Assembly: GCA_963854835.1 (NCBI GenBank)
Contig: OY978530.1
Coordinates: 12,920,609 to 12,984,608, forward strand
Reading direction: 5' to 3'
Length of the DNA: 64,000 nt
From: Megamerina dolium
Lineage: Eukaryota; Arthropoda; Insecta; Diptera; Megamerinidae
Notes under the pieces: generated by a model
Seen by the model: the letters and a program-made list of their open reading frames with translations, nothing else
What the model was told of the DNA's origin: nothing
Database searches by the model: none
Program-made: the position numbers and the translations under genes
Shown here: one piece after another, positions 25,386-35,171 of the stretch
How positions within the stretch are numbered: position 1 is the stretch's first letter
How the letters are laid out: the number at the start of each line of letters is the position of its first letter

Positions 25386-26234
25386 GTATAAGGTCTATAA
25401 AGAAATCCATTATTTTTGTATTAAATTGAAGATTTTATTTACCGTAGTTAGAATAATCCGATTTAGGTCAAATATGCACCGTTTTGTTCGATAATTTGTT
25501 GCCATTTTGAAGGTAATTGTCTGGATGGAACACAATTCCTCTCCTATTGGCCAAAGCTGGCCGCTTCTGGGCGATTGCTTCCTTCAGACGGTCCAATTAA
25601 GGTCCAAATTAAGAATTTGGCTGTAGGGCAGCAGCTCATAGTAGATGATTTCCTGCCAATACCACCAAACACATGGCAAAACCTTCTTGACCGTCAATCC
25701 TGGCTTGGCCACAGTTTGCGCCGGCTCACCGCGATTCGACCACGACCGTTTTCGCTTGACTTTATCATAAGTGACCCACTTTTCATCACCAGTAACCATC
25801 CGCTTCAGAAATGGATCGATTTTGTTGCGATTCAGCAGCGATTCGCAGATGGAAATTCGGTCCATGAGGTTTTTTTTTGCGTTAACTCGTGTGGCACCCA
25901 TACATCCTGCTTCTTTTTGCATCCAGCCTTATGTAAATGGTTCCAAACGGTTTTTTGTACAATGTTTAGCTCCTGAGCAATAGAAACAGTGCTTACAGTG
26001 ACATTTTTAGCCGTCTGGCTTACATTTTCGCCTTTATAGAAGAAAAACTGTAAAATATGGTGTATTTTCTCTTTACTGGTGTCCATCTTTGACGAGTGCT
26101 CAATCAATACTGAGTCAAGCAATCACAAAAATGAAAAGTTTATTTAATACGAAGTCCTATCTTTCTAACGCCATCTAGCGTAACCCGATCGCACTTAGAC
26201 AACGCGAGATACAGATTACTTAAACAATCTATTG
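25386..26234 (-). mobile_element. Mariner relic, mauritiana-like, internally deleted
   Basis: Minus-strand frames 26122-25832 and 25922-25584 give MDTSKEKIHHILQFFFYKG, SIAQELNIVQKTVWNHLHKA, VWVPHELTQK, LMDRISICESLLNRN, the first catalytic Asp in RMVTGDEKWVTY, KRKRSWSNRGEPAQT, CVWWYWQEIIYYELL, then LPSKWQQIIEQNG at the C-terminus. The N-terminal segment between KNVTV and SIAQEL and the region of the second and third Asp are missing. It interrupts the Jockey RT between NIFP and YFPLVW. Exact ends are uncertain. Confidence 0.8.
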
Positions 26235-26301
26235 GAAAAATATTTACCTTATATTTAAATCTAATCGTAGAGTTAAATATATTCCTTAAGAAAACTATTG
26301 T
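26235..26301 (-). mobile_element. Short Jockey RT fragment between mariner and BEL
   Basis: Minus-strand coding continues from the other side of the BEL element: LKELPHKTIV (33660-33620) joins FLRNIFNSTIRFKY here, as expected for a Jockey RT. The last five bases, ATTGT, are the BEL target duplication. Confidence 0.75.
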
Positions 26302-26386
26302 TGTATGTTCCTTATCGTCTCCGTCGCCACACAACCGTCTCGCTTCACTGCTATGTCGATACTGCCCGCTTCTTCTCGCTCGAACA
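26302..26386 (-). repeat. BEL 3' LTR (85 bp)
   Basis: Reads TGTTCGAGCGAGAAG.. to ..GGAACATACA on the minus strand, with TG/CA ends, identical to 33535-33619. The polypurine tract preceding it on the minus strand is AAGGCCGGAGGA. It encodes the last residues of Pol (CSSEKKRAVST) and the stop. I see no AATAAA or TATA motif in the 85 bp. Confidence 0.9.
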
Positions 26387-29300
26387 TCCTCCGGCCTTGA
26401 GACTCGATGCTTCTCGAGGCTCAACAGATTCTACTGGTAGTATACAAAGCCTCTGTACAGGGCGACTAATGGTGTTGTGACCAGTCCAAATAGATACATT
26501 GCGGACTAACCCGTCGCTGCCTGGATGTAATGCGGTCACTCGTCCCATTTTCCATAAAGTCGGTGGGGTAGCTTCATTTTTAATGACCACCAAGTCGCCT
26601 ATCTTCATATTTTGCCTAGCCTTCTGCCATTTGGGACGCTGTTGAAGCTCGTGGAGATAGCTATCGCTCCATAATTTCCAGAATCTTTGCGCCATAAGCT
26701 GCCGAGATTGCCAATAGCTGAGCCGATTCTCCGGCCGTTCTACTGGAATTTGCTCACCTAGAGTTGGAACCAAGGCTTCTCCAATTAGTAAATGCCCAGG
26801 TGTAAGAGGATTTAAGTCCCGAGGGTCTGCACTTTGGGCACATAATGGACGTGAATTAAGGACTGCACTGATCTCTGCCAGTAATGTCTGTATCGCTTCA
26901 ATGGTCAATAGTCGAACCCCCATAACCCGACGCAGATGATGCTTGGTCGCCTTGACTGCCGCTTCACATAGACCTCCCTGATGTGGAGCAGCTGGAGTAA
27001 TGAAGTGCCACTCGGTTTGTCGCGCTGAAAGTTGCTCAAAGAGGTCTGAGGTTCGCCAAGTCTGTAACATTCGACCCAGCTCTCGCTCTGCTCCTACAAA
27101 ATTGGTGCCATTATCGCTCCAAAGATGCTGACAGTGACCATAACGTGAGGTAAAGCGAATGAATGCCATCAGGAAGGCATTGGTAGACAAATCTGATACA
27201 AATTCTAAGTGTACAGCCTTGGATACCATGCACACGAACACCGCGATATAGCCTTTGATGATCACATTTCCTCTTCGACGATCTGGGCGCACTTGTATGG
27301 GCCCTGCATAATCCACCCCGGAATGCAGAAATGGGCGTGCTGGACGTACTCGGCAAGCCGGAAGGTTTCCCATCATTTGTTCGCTCATCTTTGCCCTCAA
27401 CCTTTCGCACATTATACAACTCTTGATCAAAGACCTTGCTAGCGCTCGTACACCGATGACCCAATAATTTCGTCTTAATGTCGCTATTATCTGCTGTGCT
27501 CCGCAATGTAGTAGTTTCAAATGTATTGAACGAGCTATGAGCCAAACCAATCTTCCCTTTCCGGGCAGTATCGCGGGATTCCGCTGGCGGTCAGGCAAAT
27601 CTGCTTCTTGTAAGCGCCCACTCATACGCAGTATACCATCTTGAAGAAATGGAGCCAATATTGCAATCGCGTTCGATAGTCGAGCATCCTCCGCTGAACC
27701 TTGGCCCTGATCAGAATGGTTTAGCCGTCTAATGTCATCTTCGAAATAGTCCCATTGCTCTTGTCTGATCCAGAAATTCAGTGAGTCATCGAGTTCCTTA
27801 ACGCTCAAATGTAGTTTACGTCTGTTTGCGAATGATGCTCGACAATTTTGGGCGAATCTAAACACCCAAGCCGTTACCCTTATTAAACGAGTGATCGACG
27901 AGTATCGGTGCACTAAGGATTCATCCTTTATAACTATTGCGCCGACGTTTGCGATGAATTGCTCATCACTCTCTGTCTTGCCTTCTGATTGAAGTATATT
28001 TCCTCGCCCGATCCTTACCAGGCGGCATTCCTTTTTCACCTCTAACTCAATATTTTCGTGTACCCCTTCTGGCAGCTTCGGCCACATGGCCTCCGGCAGC
28101 CGAAGGAAATCGGGGCCCCGCCACCACAACTGGGAAGCGATCAACTCATCCATCGACATTCCTCTGGAAATCAGATCGGCCGGATTCACGTCGGTGGGCA
28201 CATACCTCCACTCGCAGTTTGCCGTGTTCTTATTTATCTGAAGTACTCGATTCGCCACAAATTGTTTTAGGCTACCGCTGTCTCGTTTCAACCAGCACAG
28301 TACTACCATAGAGTCAGACCAGCAAATCGCCGAACTGACCTTGATGCTAAGCTGAGTTTCGCAATTGGATAGCACGCGCTGCATTAATTCGCTGAGTAGC
28401 GATGCTGCACGCAATTCGAGCCGCGGTATAGTCTCCGTTCGTAAGGGCGTCACTCTAGATTTTGTTAGCAATAAATTGGACGTCACTACTCCATTGTCCT
28501 GTATGACCGCATATATGGCCGCTCCGAATGCTCGAGTAGACGCATCGGAAAAGCCATGTAAAGCTATATTTAGCCATCGTGCATATCCTATCCAACGCGG
28601 TATACGAAGGCTACTGAACTGTTGCATTTGAGAGAAAATACTTTGCCACACCATCCTCAGTGGTCCAGGTAATCTTGTATCCCAACCTAATTTCTCCTGC
28701 CAAATTTTTTGGAGTAAAACCTTTGCCTTTATTATGAATGGTGATGCCAGCCCGATGGGGTCATAAATTCGCGCGGTGATGCTTAAAATCATCCGTTTAG
28801 TCCAACAAGTAGGTTCCACCACCGGCAATGATTTCACTGCGAATGTCAGCTCGTCCGCTGAGGGAGTCCATTTAAGACCCAACACTGATGCTTCCATATG
28901 TGTGTTCAACCAAGCGTCGTCCGCATCCGATTGTCGGCCTATAGAACGGTGCATGTTATTCGAATTTGATCGCCATTTAGTAAGCTCGAAGCCTCCAGCT
29001 GCCAAAAGCTGTTTTATCTGCTGGCATAAGAGCAGCAATTCCTCTTCCGTGTCAGCACCGGCCAAGCAGTCGTCCATATAAAAATTATTCAATACAGCCT
29101 GAGCACCTCGTGGCCACCTGGACGCGTTATCTCTAGCACACTGCTGCATTGCCCTAACTGCACAAAATGGTGCTGACGCCATACCGAATGTCACTCTAGA
29201 GAGCCAATATTCGGCTATTTCCCCTGTCTCATTTCTCCAAAACATTCGCTGCAAGTCCCAATGTTGCGGTGCTATTTTTATCTGAGGAAACATCTGCTTG

Positions 29301-30490
29301 ATATCTGCCGATACACCATACGCGTGGAGACGAAATCCCAAAAGGATATCAATTAAGTCTCGTTGCAATTTGGGCCCGATCATTTGGACATCGTTCAACG
29401 AAACTCCGGTATCAGTTGAACATGAGGCATCGAACACTACCCGAAACTTTTTCATGATTGCATGATGAGGAATATAATAGGATTTGCCTTCTGGTGGTCT
29501 CGTTGCCAGCCTTAGCCAGTCATTCGCTATATATTCGTTTACGAAGGTCTGGTATTTCTCTTTTAATTCCGGCTCTCTTTTGAATCGTTGCTCTAAGCGT
29601 AAGTATCTTTGCAGGGCTGTTACACGATTAGAACCAATGCGATTCCAATCCCGTCGTAGGGGAATTTGAACAACATAGCGCCCTTCCTGTGCGTCGAAGG
29701 TGTGAGTCTCCAAGAAATGGGTTTCGCACTCTTGTTGCTCTGCTGTCCAATTTGATTCATCGCCTGGTAAGCTCTCTGAATCAAAAAACCGTCGTACTAA
29801 ATACTCAAGATGATCGTCCTCCGCTCTATCCATCTCCTTCATTATGTTAGCCGCAACAACGCCTGAGTTTGTCGGAATCTCGCCAAAAAGTAGCCAGCCT
29901 AAGCGAGTCTCTTGTGCGACAAAACTCGAAGATAATCGCCTCATATTTCCCTGCATCAGTTGAGCCCATATACCCACCCCCAACAGCATTTGTACTGGTG
30001 CTGGTTGGTCGAAAGTGGGGTCTGCTAGAAGGTTGGATATATCGCTGGGTAAGCTCTGCATCTGTAAGCGTTTTTGAGGCAATAACATTTTCCCTAAGAT
30101 CGATGGAACTACCAGGCATTTAAGGAAAATCCGAAGCTCATCATTGTAAAGTGACATCAAATGTCCCGAAATTGATTTGTTGCAGACATGAGACTCCACT
30201 CCAATAGCAGAGGAAACGCCAATTCTTGTTCGGTACATATAGATTTGATTATGCGTGACGATATCTTTACTGATCAGGTTTACTTGTGCACCAGTGTCGC
30301 ATATTGCACGAATTCTCACCATCATTCCATTATGAGCTACAAAACGCACCTGAGCGGTAGCCAATAAACTAGAATAAGACTCGCCCGCTCCTCCTTGTAT
30401 CATCGTAGAACCGTCTACTTGCGCGGATGACTCTGACGCATTGAAAGTACTGAAAACCCTGAGGCCGGTCTCCACTTCGGTCACTGATTG
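26351..30490 (-). CDS. pol: BEL/Pao Pol polyprotein (protease, RT, RNase H, integrase)
   Basis: In frame with gag after one UAG. Pepsin-like protease: AICDTGAQVNLISK near residue 55. BEL-type RT: KFRVVFDASCSTDTGVSLND near residue 345, the motif A region YGVSADIKQMFPQI, and FYMDDCLAGAD near residue 470. The RNase H region includes LHGFSDASTRAFGAA and CWSDSMVVLCWLK. Integrase: the HC-type cysteines CIMCERLRAK, then the catalytic triad as Asp in SGVDYAGPIQV (about 1060), Asp in WSDNGTNFVG (about 1125) and Glu in GGLCEAAVKATK, the last two separated by 49 residues. It ends with a DUF5641-like tail (GDLVVIKNEATPPTLW). It would act in virus-like particles and then in the nucleus. All catalytic residues that I can judge are present. 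Confidence 0.95.
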   Translation of the reverse strand, partial: QSVTEVETGLRVFSTFNASESSAQVDGSTMIQGGAGESYSSLLATAQVRFVAHNGMMVRIRAICDTGAQVNLISKDIVTHNQIYMYRTRIGVSSAIGVESHVCNKSISGHLMSLYNDELRIFLKCLVVPSILGKMLLPQKRLQMQSLPSDISNLLADPTFDQPAPVQMLLGVGIWAQLMQGNMRRLSSSFVAQETRLGWLLFGEIPTNSGVVAANIMKEMDRAEDDHLEYLVRRFFDSESLPGDESNWTAEQQECETHFLETHTFDAQEGRYVVQIPLRRDWNRIGSNRVTALQRYLRLEQRFKREPELKEKYQTFVNEYIANDWLRLATRPPEGKSYYIPHHAIMKKFRVVFDASCSTDTGVSLNDVQMIGPKLQRDLIDILLGFRLHAYGVSADIKQMFPQIKIAPQHWDLQRMFWRNETGEIAEYWLSRVTFGMASAPFCAVRAMQQCARDNASRWPRGAQAVLNNFYMDDCLAGADTEEELLLLCQQIKQLLAAGGFELTKWRSNSNNMHRSIGRQSDADDAWLNTHMEASVLGLKWTPSADELTFAVKSLPVVEPTCWTKRMILSITARIYDPIGLASPFIIKAKVLLQKIWQEKLGWDTRLPGPLRMVWQSIFSQMQQFSSLRIPRWIGYARWLNIALHGFSDASTRAFGAAIYAVIQDNGVVTSNLLLTKSRVTPLRTETIPRLELRAASLLSELMQRVLSNCETQLSIKVSSAICWSDSMVVLCWLKRDSGSLKQFVANRVLQINKNTANCEWRYVPTDVNPADLISRGMSMDELIASQLWWRGPDFLRLPEAMWPKLPEGVHENIELEVKKECRLVRIGRGNILQSEGKTESDEQFIANVGAIVIKDESLVHRYSSITRLIRVTAWVFRFAQNCRASFANRRKLHLSVKELDDSLNFWIRQEQWDYFEDDIRRLNHSDQGQGSAEDARLSNAIAILAPFLQDGILRMSGRLQEADLPDRQRNPAILPGKGRLVWLIARSIHLKLLHCGAQQIIATLRRNYWVIGVRALARSLIKSCIMCERLRAKMSEQMMGNLPACRVRPARPFLHSGVDYAGPIQVRPDRRRGNVIIKGYIAVFVCMVSKAVHLEFVSDLSTNAFLMAFIRFTSRYGHCQHLWSDNGTNFVGAERELGRMLQTWRTSDLFEQLSARQTEWHFITPAAPHQGGLCEAAVKATKHHLRRVMGVRLLTIEAIQTLLAEISAVLNSRPLCAQSADPRDLNPLTPGHLLIGEALVPTLGEQIPVERPENRLSYWQSRQLMAQRFWKLWSDSYLHELQQRPKWQKARQNMKIGDLVVIKNEATPPTLWKMGRVTALHPGSDGLVRNVSIWTGHNTISRPVQRLCILPVESVEPREASSLKAGGCSSEKKRAVST

Positions 30491-30493
30491 CTA
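30485..30493 (-). promoter_or_regulatory. Gag-Pol in-frame UAG with readthrough context (UAG-CAAUCA)
   Basis: On the minus strand the gag end reads ..GAG-GAG-CAA-TAG-CAA-TCA-GTG-ACC. The frame is unbroken across the TAG. The six bases after it fit CAR-YYA, the tobacco-mosaic-type consensus for efficient stop-codon readthrough. The usual outcome in such systems is much Gag and a little Gag-Pol. Confidence 0.85.
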
Positions 30494-31882
30494 TTGCTCC
30501 TCACTCGGACCCGCCTCCACTGCTGCCAGCATCGACCTCTGAGGGACCTCCTCCATAGGGTTCGTTGATAGCTTCGGGCAAATAATGCTGTTGTGGGGTG
30601 CCCTTGCACACCTGGGGCAACGATTTGACAAACAGTTTCTCGCAGTATGACCCTTTCGCAAACAATTTTGGCACAAACCCAGTTCAAAAATTCGTTTAAT
30701 TTTCCCTTCACGACTCATGCGTCCAATCGTAGGACATCGGTGGAATGCATGATCTCCGGAGCAGTTGAGACAGGGCTTGTAATTAATGGTTGATGAAACG
30801 CTCGACCTCATGCGCTGATTCATTGAAAAGGAGTTCATTCGCTTCTCGCTGTCATTAGTGACAGGCTGTGTTGTGCGATTTAATAGTCCGCTACTGCGAC
30901 GCTCAAGCCAAGAAAAGAAGTCTCTTTGCAAATTTGGGATTCGATCTATAGGCCGTACCATCTCCCACTGACTACGGGACACGCTGTCTAACCGGGACTC
31001 CAGAAAGGTTAATATAAACAAGTCGCGTTGGTCCTCGGCTTCAAGTTGTCTCGCCACCATACGCATGCTGTTGCGCGTAACATCAAGCATATTCCGAATC
31101 GAGGCATGGGTAGCCCTTGGCCAAACTGGCAAATCATAGATTGCTGAGCAATGCACAGCATGGCACAAATACTCATTATCGTATGCTAAACACAGTGTTT
31201 TCCATGCGTCAACAAAGCTGTTGTCTTGCTGCGGCCAATAACCTAATGCTCTAGCTGCCTCCTCCTTAACACAGCTTTGGAGCCGACGAAGCCGCTGCAG
31301 ATTCGTGAGATGGGGATTTTGTATCACCTCAGTCGAAAATACGTCTCGAAATTGAATCCACTCTCGATGGTTACCGCGAAATATTGGAAGCCGATCTGCT
31401 AATGGCAATTCCGAAAATTGAAGTTGTAGTGAATGATTATTAGCGTGGTTGCACGATGCAGTAGGAGGTGTTGGTTCCATTTCTTTTATTTTCTGACATA
31501 GCTCTGCCCGGACCTTGACGTAGACATCTTCAACCTCCTGCGCACGTGCGAGATCATCCGCCTGTTGCAACTCATCTCGTGAACACTGCTGCAACTCACA
31601 AGATTTCAATTCAAATCTTTCCCAAGCCTTAGTTAAAATATCGAGGCGAGTCTTAATAATTTCGACGTTCATATCATCAGATGCAGTAGCTGCCAACCAG
31701 TCGGACTGACGCTGAATTTGGGATACAATATACTCTATATCCGACCGCATATTCCTACCCTCTACCACGATTGCCATTTCCGAATTTTCTATGCTTGCTG
31801 TGGAGTCCTCCACGCTTATTGCTTCCTTCTCCCTCCGTGTCACGGTTTTTCGGCCACCACCTGAGGAATTAAAGAACATCAA
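30491..31882 (-). CDS. gag: BEL/Pao Gag
   Basis: A 463-aa protein that would form the particle. The basic start (SGGGRKTVTRREKEAIS) is followed by a charged helical N-terminal region. The DUF1759-like core reads LPLADRLPIFRGNHREWIQF, FSTEVIQNPHLTNLQRLRRL and EEAARALGYWPQQDNSFVDAW. C-terminal cysteine motifs include CLNCSGDHAFHRC (a spacing variant), the classical CCHC knuckle CQNCLRKGHTARNC, and CPRCARAPHNSIIC. The start at 31882 is the first Met after the leader. It ends at the UAG described separately. Confidence 0.93.
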   Translation of the reverse strand: MMFFNSSGGGRKTVTRREKEAISVEDSTASIENSEMAIVVEGRNMRSDIEYIVSQIQRQSDWLAATASDDMNVEIIKTRLDILTKAWERFELKSCELQQCSRDELQQADDLARAQEVEDVYVKVRAELCQKIKEMEPTPPTASCNHANNHSLQLQFSELPLADRLPIFRGNHREWIQFRDVFSTEVIQNPHLTNLQRLRRLQSCVKEEAARALGYWPQQDNSFVDAWKTLCLAYDNEYLCHAVHCSAIYDLPVWPRATHASIRNMLDVTRNSMRMVARQLEAEDQRDLFILTFLESRLDSVSRSQWEMVRPIDRIPNLQRDFFSWLERRSSGLLNRTTQPVTNDSEKRMNSFSMNQRMRSSVSSTINYKPCLNCSGDHAFHRCPTIGRMSREGKIKRIFELGLCQNCLRKGHTARNCLSNRCPRCARAPHNSIICPKLSTNPMEEVPQRSMLAAVEAGPSEEQ

Positions 31883-33514
31883 AGACGCTTAAAGAAAGTC
31901 TGAATTGCCTAATCAGTATTAGAATTGTTCAATAAGTTGCCCTAAAATGTTCGCATGTCATTTGAAGTGCCTGATCAGCAATAGTTAAATATTATCGCAA
32001 GCTACTCAAATCACCGCTATGCCCTAATCATAATGCGCTACTATAACTTCTCATTAAGGTGCTTCATGTCGCCGAGTCGTTGCCTTTCAAGTCGCAGTGG
32101 ATTACTGATCCCATATTACTAGTAACACATAATTGCCTAACAAGGCCTAAAGCCGCTGATATGTTACGTAGCAAGTCGCAGATCAATTGTTACATAAATA
32201 TTCGCCTGGCACTTGCAGTGTTTGATCAGCAATTGTTAATTAATATTGCCTGCAACTCAAATCGCCGCTATGCCCTAAGCATACTACGCCACTATAAATT
32301 CTCGTTAAGGTGCTTCAAGTCGCAGAGTCGTTGCACCTCAAGTCGCAGTGGATTGCTGATCCCATATTACTAGTAACACAAGGCCTTAAGTCGCTGATAT
32401 GTTACGTGTTACGTACATAAGACGCAGTTACCATCTAAATCGCAGTTACTATTTAAATCGCAGTTATTATTTAATTCGCAGTTACAATTTAAATCGCAGT
32501 TACTATCGCGCAGCGTATCACCTTCTAGTTTAACCTTAAGCCGCGGATATTTTCCGTAGTAAGTCGCAGATAAATTGCTACATAAGTCGCAGTTATACTA
32601 TTTGAACGCAGTTACGATCGCGCATCATGAAGTTTATTTATTTGACCTTATGTCGCTGTTACATCTTAGTTCACCATTATGTACCTATACACATCGCGAA
32701 TACAAATATACGCACCCTTCGCTTTTATGGCTCTTTTTCCATTAAATATTTCTTCTATCGACACTCTAGCACGTTTGCTTGTACCCGCCGCTGGGCCACT
32801 CGACTCTGTTCCCCTCGAAACCCTCGCTCTCCTCGATCTTTGCATTCTATTTAATTTTATTTAATTGTATACGCAATCCAGACAATTCAATTAAACCCAG
32901 CGACCTTTCTTGTACGCAGTGAATACAGAACTGTTGAAATTTTTCAACGATCATACAGTATTACGTTCGCCCGCTCACCAATCAACGAATGAGTATAACA
33001 GAACTACAACAGTACTCTAATGCCCTTATCTATATACGCATCTAATATACACTATCTTATAACTGTTCGTATAGGATGACCCGCTGAAATGCATATCGCG
33101 CGGCGCCATATGCCAGCACAACAGAGAAACAAATGAAACCAGCCGTATGTTATTTGCTTTCAATGGCGCCGTCGCCTATGCATACACAGTCGTATAACTG
33201 TTCGTATAGCATGATTCGCTGAAATGCATCTCGCGCGGCGGCATATGCCAGCACAAGTAGTAGAAACAAACAAAACCAACAGTAAGTTCTTTGTTTTCAA
33301 TAGCACCGTCGCAGATGCATACACAAACCTCGAATCATATCGACTATATACATTGGAAATGGAATATTCAATGTTATCCGTATGCGCTGTATTTAGATTA
33401 AACCAATGACCTAACCGAAAACATTCTGTTCGCAACAACACTAATATACAATCATACCGAACATATATCCATTTTACCCGTAACCTATACTTCAAACCTG
33501 TACAACATTCCCTT
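31883..33514 (-). other. BEL leader with tandem repeats
   Basis: A non-coding leader of about 1.63 kb. It contains (i) two diverged copies of a roughly 251-bp unit (about 31950-32200 and 32201-32450; anchor AAGGTGCTTCA at 32056 and 32307), (ii) an array of AAATCGCAGTTACTATTT-type units at about 32420-32610, and (iii) a tandem pair with a 135-bp period starting at 33061 and 33196 (anchor AACTGTTCGTATAG). Frames on both strands are short. Promoter or packaging elements may reside here because the LTR is so short. Confidence 0.75.
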
Positions 33515-33529
33515 CGGCTCGATGGACCA
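33515..33529 (-). promoter_or_regulatory. BEL primer binding site, tRNA-Tyr-like
   Basis: The minus strand reads TTTTT then TGGTCCATCGAGCCG directly after the 5' LTR. Insect tRNA-Tyr genes end CGGCTCGAAGGA plus CCA, so the site matches 14 of 15 bases (A for T at position 7). The comparison uses remembered tRNA sequence and needs confirming. Confidence 0.7.
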
Positions 33530-33534
33530 AAAAA

Positions 33535-33619
33535 TGTATGTTCCTTATCGTCTCCGTCGCCACACAACCGTCTCGCTTCACTGCTATGTCGATACTGCCC
33601 GCTTCTTCTCGCTCGAACA
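33535..33619 (-). repeat. BEL 5' LTR (85 bp)
   Basis: Identical to 26302-26386. On its outer side lies the target duplication ATTGT (33620-33624), on its inner side a 5-nt spacer and the primer site. The two flanks fix both LTR ends independently, so this is not a truncated fragment of a longer LTR. Confidence 0.9.
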
Positions 33620-34570
33620 ATTGTCTTGTGGGGAAGTTCTTTCAATACTTTGCGATTTATTCCATAGTATTCTGAATATTTTTTATTATTTATTATTTGT
33701 TTAGATGCCAATTTCTTTTGCGTTCATTAATTTTATTTATGGCTTACTTGTGACACACAGTTCTGCACTGATATAAATGTATGGTGCCATGTCATTTGAA
33801 AAAGTTTTTGCGAAATGTTCTGTTAGCGTTTTGACTTTTTCTATAAAGCTCCTAGCGCACGAGTTATCTTTTTTTCTTAAAGGTGGTTGGTAGCACTGCA
33901 TTATTTATATTTTTTGTTGCTTTCAAGGAGTAGTTGCTTTTGTTTGTGGCTCAACGATTTTTTAGATAATTTTCTTGTTTTTCATTTTCCAGTGCTTCTT
34001 TTAATTATCTCAGATCAGGGCATTTTGTCGATTGCCGTTGCTTTTGAAGTTCTCTTTCTATCTTTATCTTTTCATTGCGCCATTGTTTCTGCTTTTTGTT
34101 AAAATTTGATTTCTGGCGTTGCATTTTTTAACATCTGTTGCATCTACTGTTTTAATATGTTATACAACTTCTATATCATTATTTGACGAAGAAACATGAT
34201 AGTGTGTTGAGAGAAAAGGAATAGTGTAAACTGTGGTTTGTTGTTTTACTTTTTGCATAGTGGGGTTAAAAGCTGAATTTGCAGGAATTTGTGCATAAGT
34301 AATACCTTGGGGTTGCGGGTTGGAAATAAGGGTTTGATAGCCTCGAGTTATTTGAAGTATTTGTTGCTGCTGAAGTTGCTTTTATTAAGGTATGATTTTA
34401 TTTCTTTATAAATCATACACCCCCTGTAGTTTGCTGTATGGTTTTCATTACATAGTGCACATTTTACACACACTGCACTGTGGGCAATATGATTATATTT
34501 TTGGCATAAACTCCATTTTTTTGGCTTTTGTATTGTAATAATCGTTTTAATACAAATCACCAAAATGGTT
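33620..34570 (-). mobile_element. Jockey LINE, RT start and ORF1 zinc-knuckle region (5' part of split element)
   Basis: Minus strand, from high to low coordinates. 34563-34348 is an ORF1 zinc-knuckle region (CQKYNHIAHSAVCVKCALC, NENHTANYRGCMIYKEI), as in Jockey Gag-like proteins. Next come ORF1 traces (NPQPQGITYAQIPAN, about 34320-34270), then a gap where the endonuclease should be. At 33850-33740 is KVKTLTEHFAKTF, and at 33690-33620 ..YGINRKVLKELPHKTIV, the RT N-terminal region. The endonuclease was deleted. It continues at 26301 after the BEL insertion. Confidence 0.75.
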
Positions 34571-35171
34571 TACCAATATCATATATCTCCACAAAAATTA
34601 GAAGACTCAAAACTGAATTATAATAAGATAGGCTCTCGACTAAAAAGAAAATTAGCTTCAGAACTTGCAGCAAACAATCAATATTCTACGCCGCTCTTAT
34701 CACACGCTGCGGCAGTTTACGCTAAGAAATCAAAAGACACTTAAAGGAAATGAATGTTTTTTGTATAGAGCCTCATTCATTTGCAATAATTATTGTTGGT
34801 CATGGTTTAAGTATACTAATTCTATAAGTACTAATTTCCGATCTCTGATGCAGACAAACCAAAACCAAGTGGCAGTGGCAATAGTAAGTATGGGAATACT
34901 GCCAGAAGAGCGTTTTCGAATATAATAGCTTTATCAACTATCTTAGGAATCAAATAAGAAATACCTCATTGCTTTCATACAATTTTAATTGCGATTTCTT
35001 GCGAACATGTGTTAGACTCCGAGAAGACTTCTACTATTACCTTTAATTAGCATATGGAAAAATATTTTTGGTATCCAATGTCACCTTCTGTGGTACATGG
35101 ACATAAAATAATTGAGAACTGAATAATTCCGGAGAAAATGCATCGGAGGCAAGAAACAATTTGTATAATAG
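34571..35171. other. No recognisable gene
   Basis: AT-rich. Around 34735-34790 a block (CACTTAAAGGAAA.. TATAGAGCCTC) recurs at about 38090-38135. Both lie at the 5' side of Jockey ORF1 remains, so it may be part of a Jockey leader. Confidence 0.4.

Larger units (their letters stand above)
26302..33619 (-). mobile_element. BEL/Pao LTR retrotransposon, apparently intact, with 85-bp LTRs
   Basis: 7318 bp bounded by ATTGT (26297-26301) and ATTGT (33620-33624). Order on the minus strand: 5' LTR, tRNA-Tyr-like primer site, leader of about 1.65 kb with tandem repeats, gag (463 aa), UAG, pol (about 1380 aa) whose last 11 codons run into the 3' LTR. Both coding regions are free of other stops or shifts, and the LTRs are identical, so it is the youngest element here. 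It has inserted into a Jockey ORF2. Confidence 0.93.

Noticed and set aside
31950..32610. Possible CRISPR-like or satellite array
   Set aside because: Repeats are imperfect, lack regular unique spacers, and lie in the leader of an LTR retrotransposon in a eukaryotic genome.
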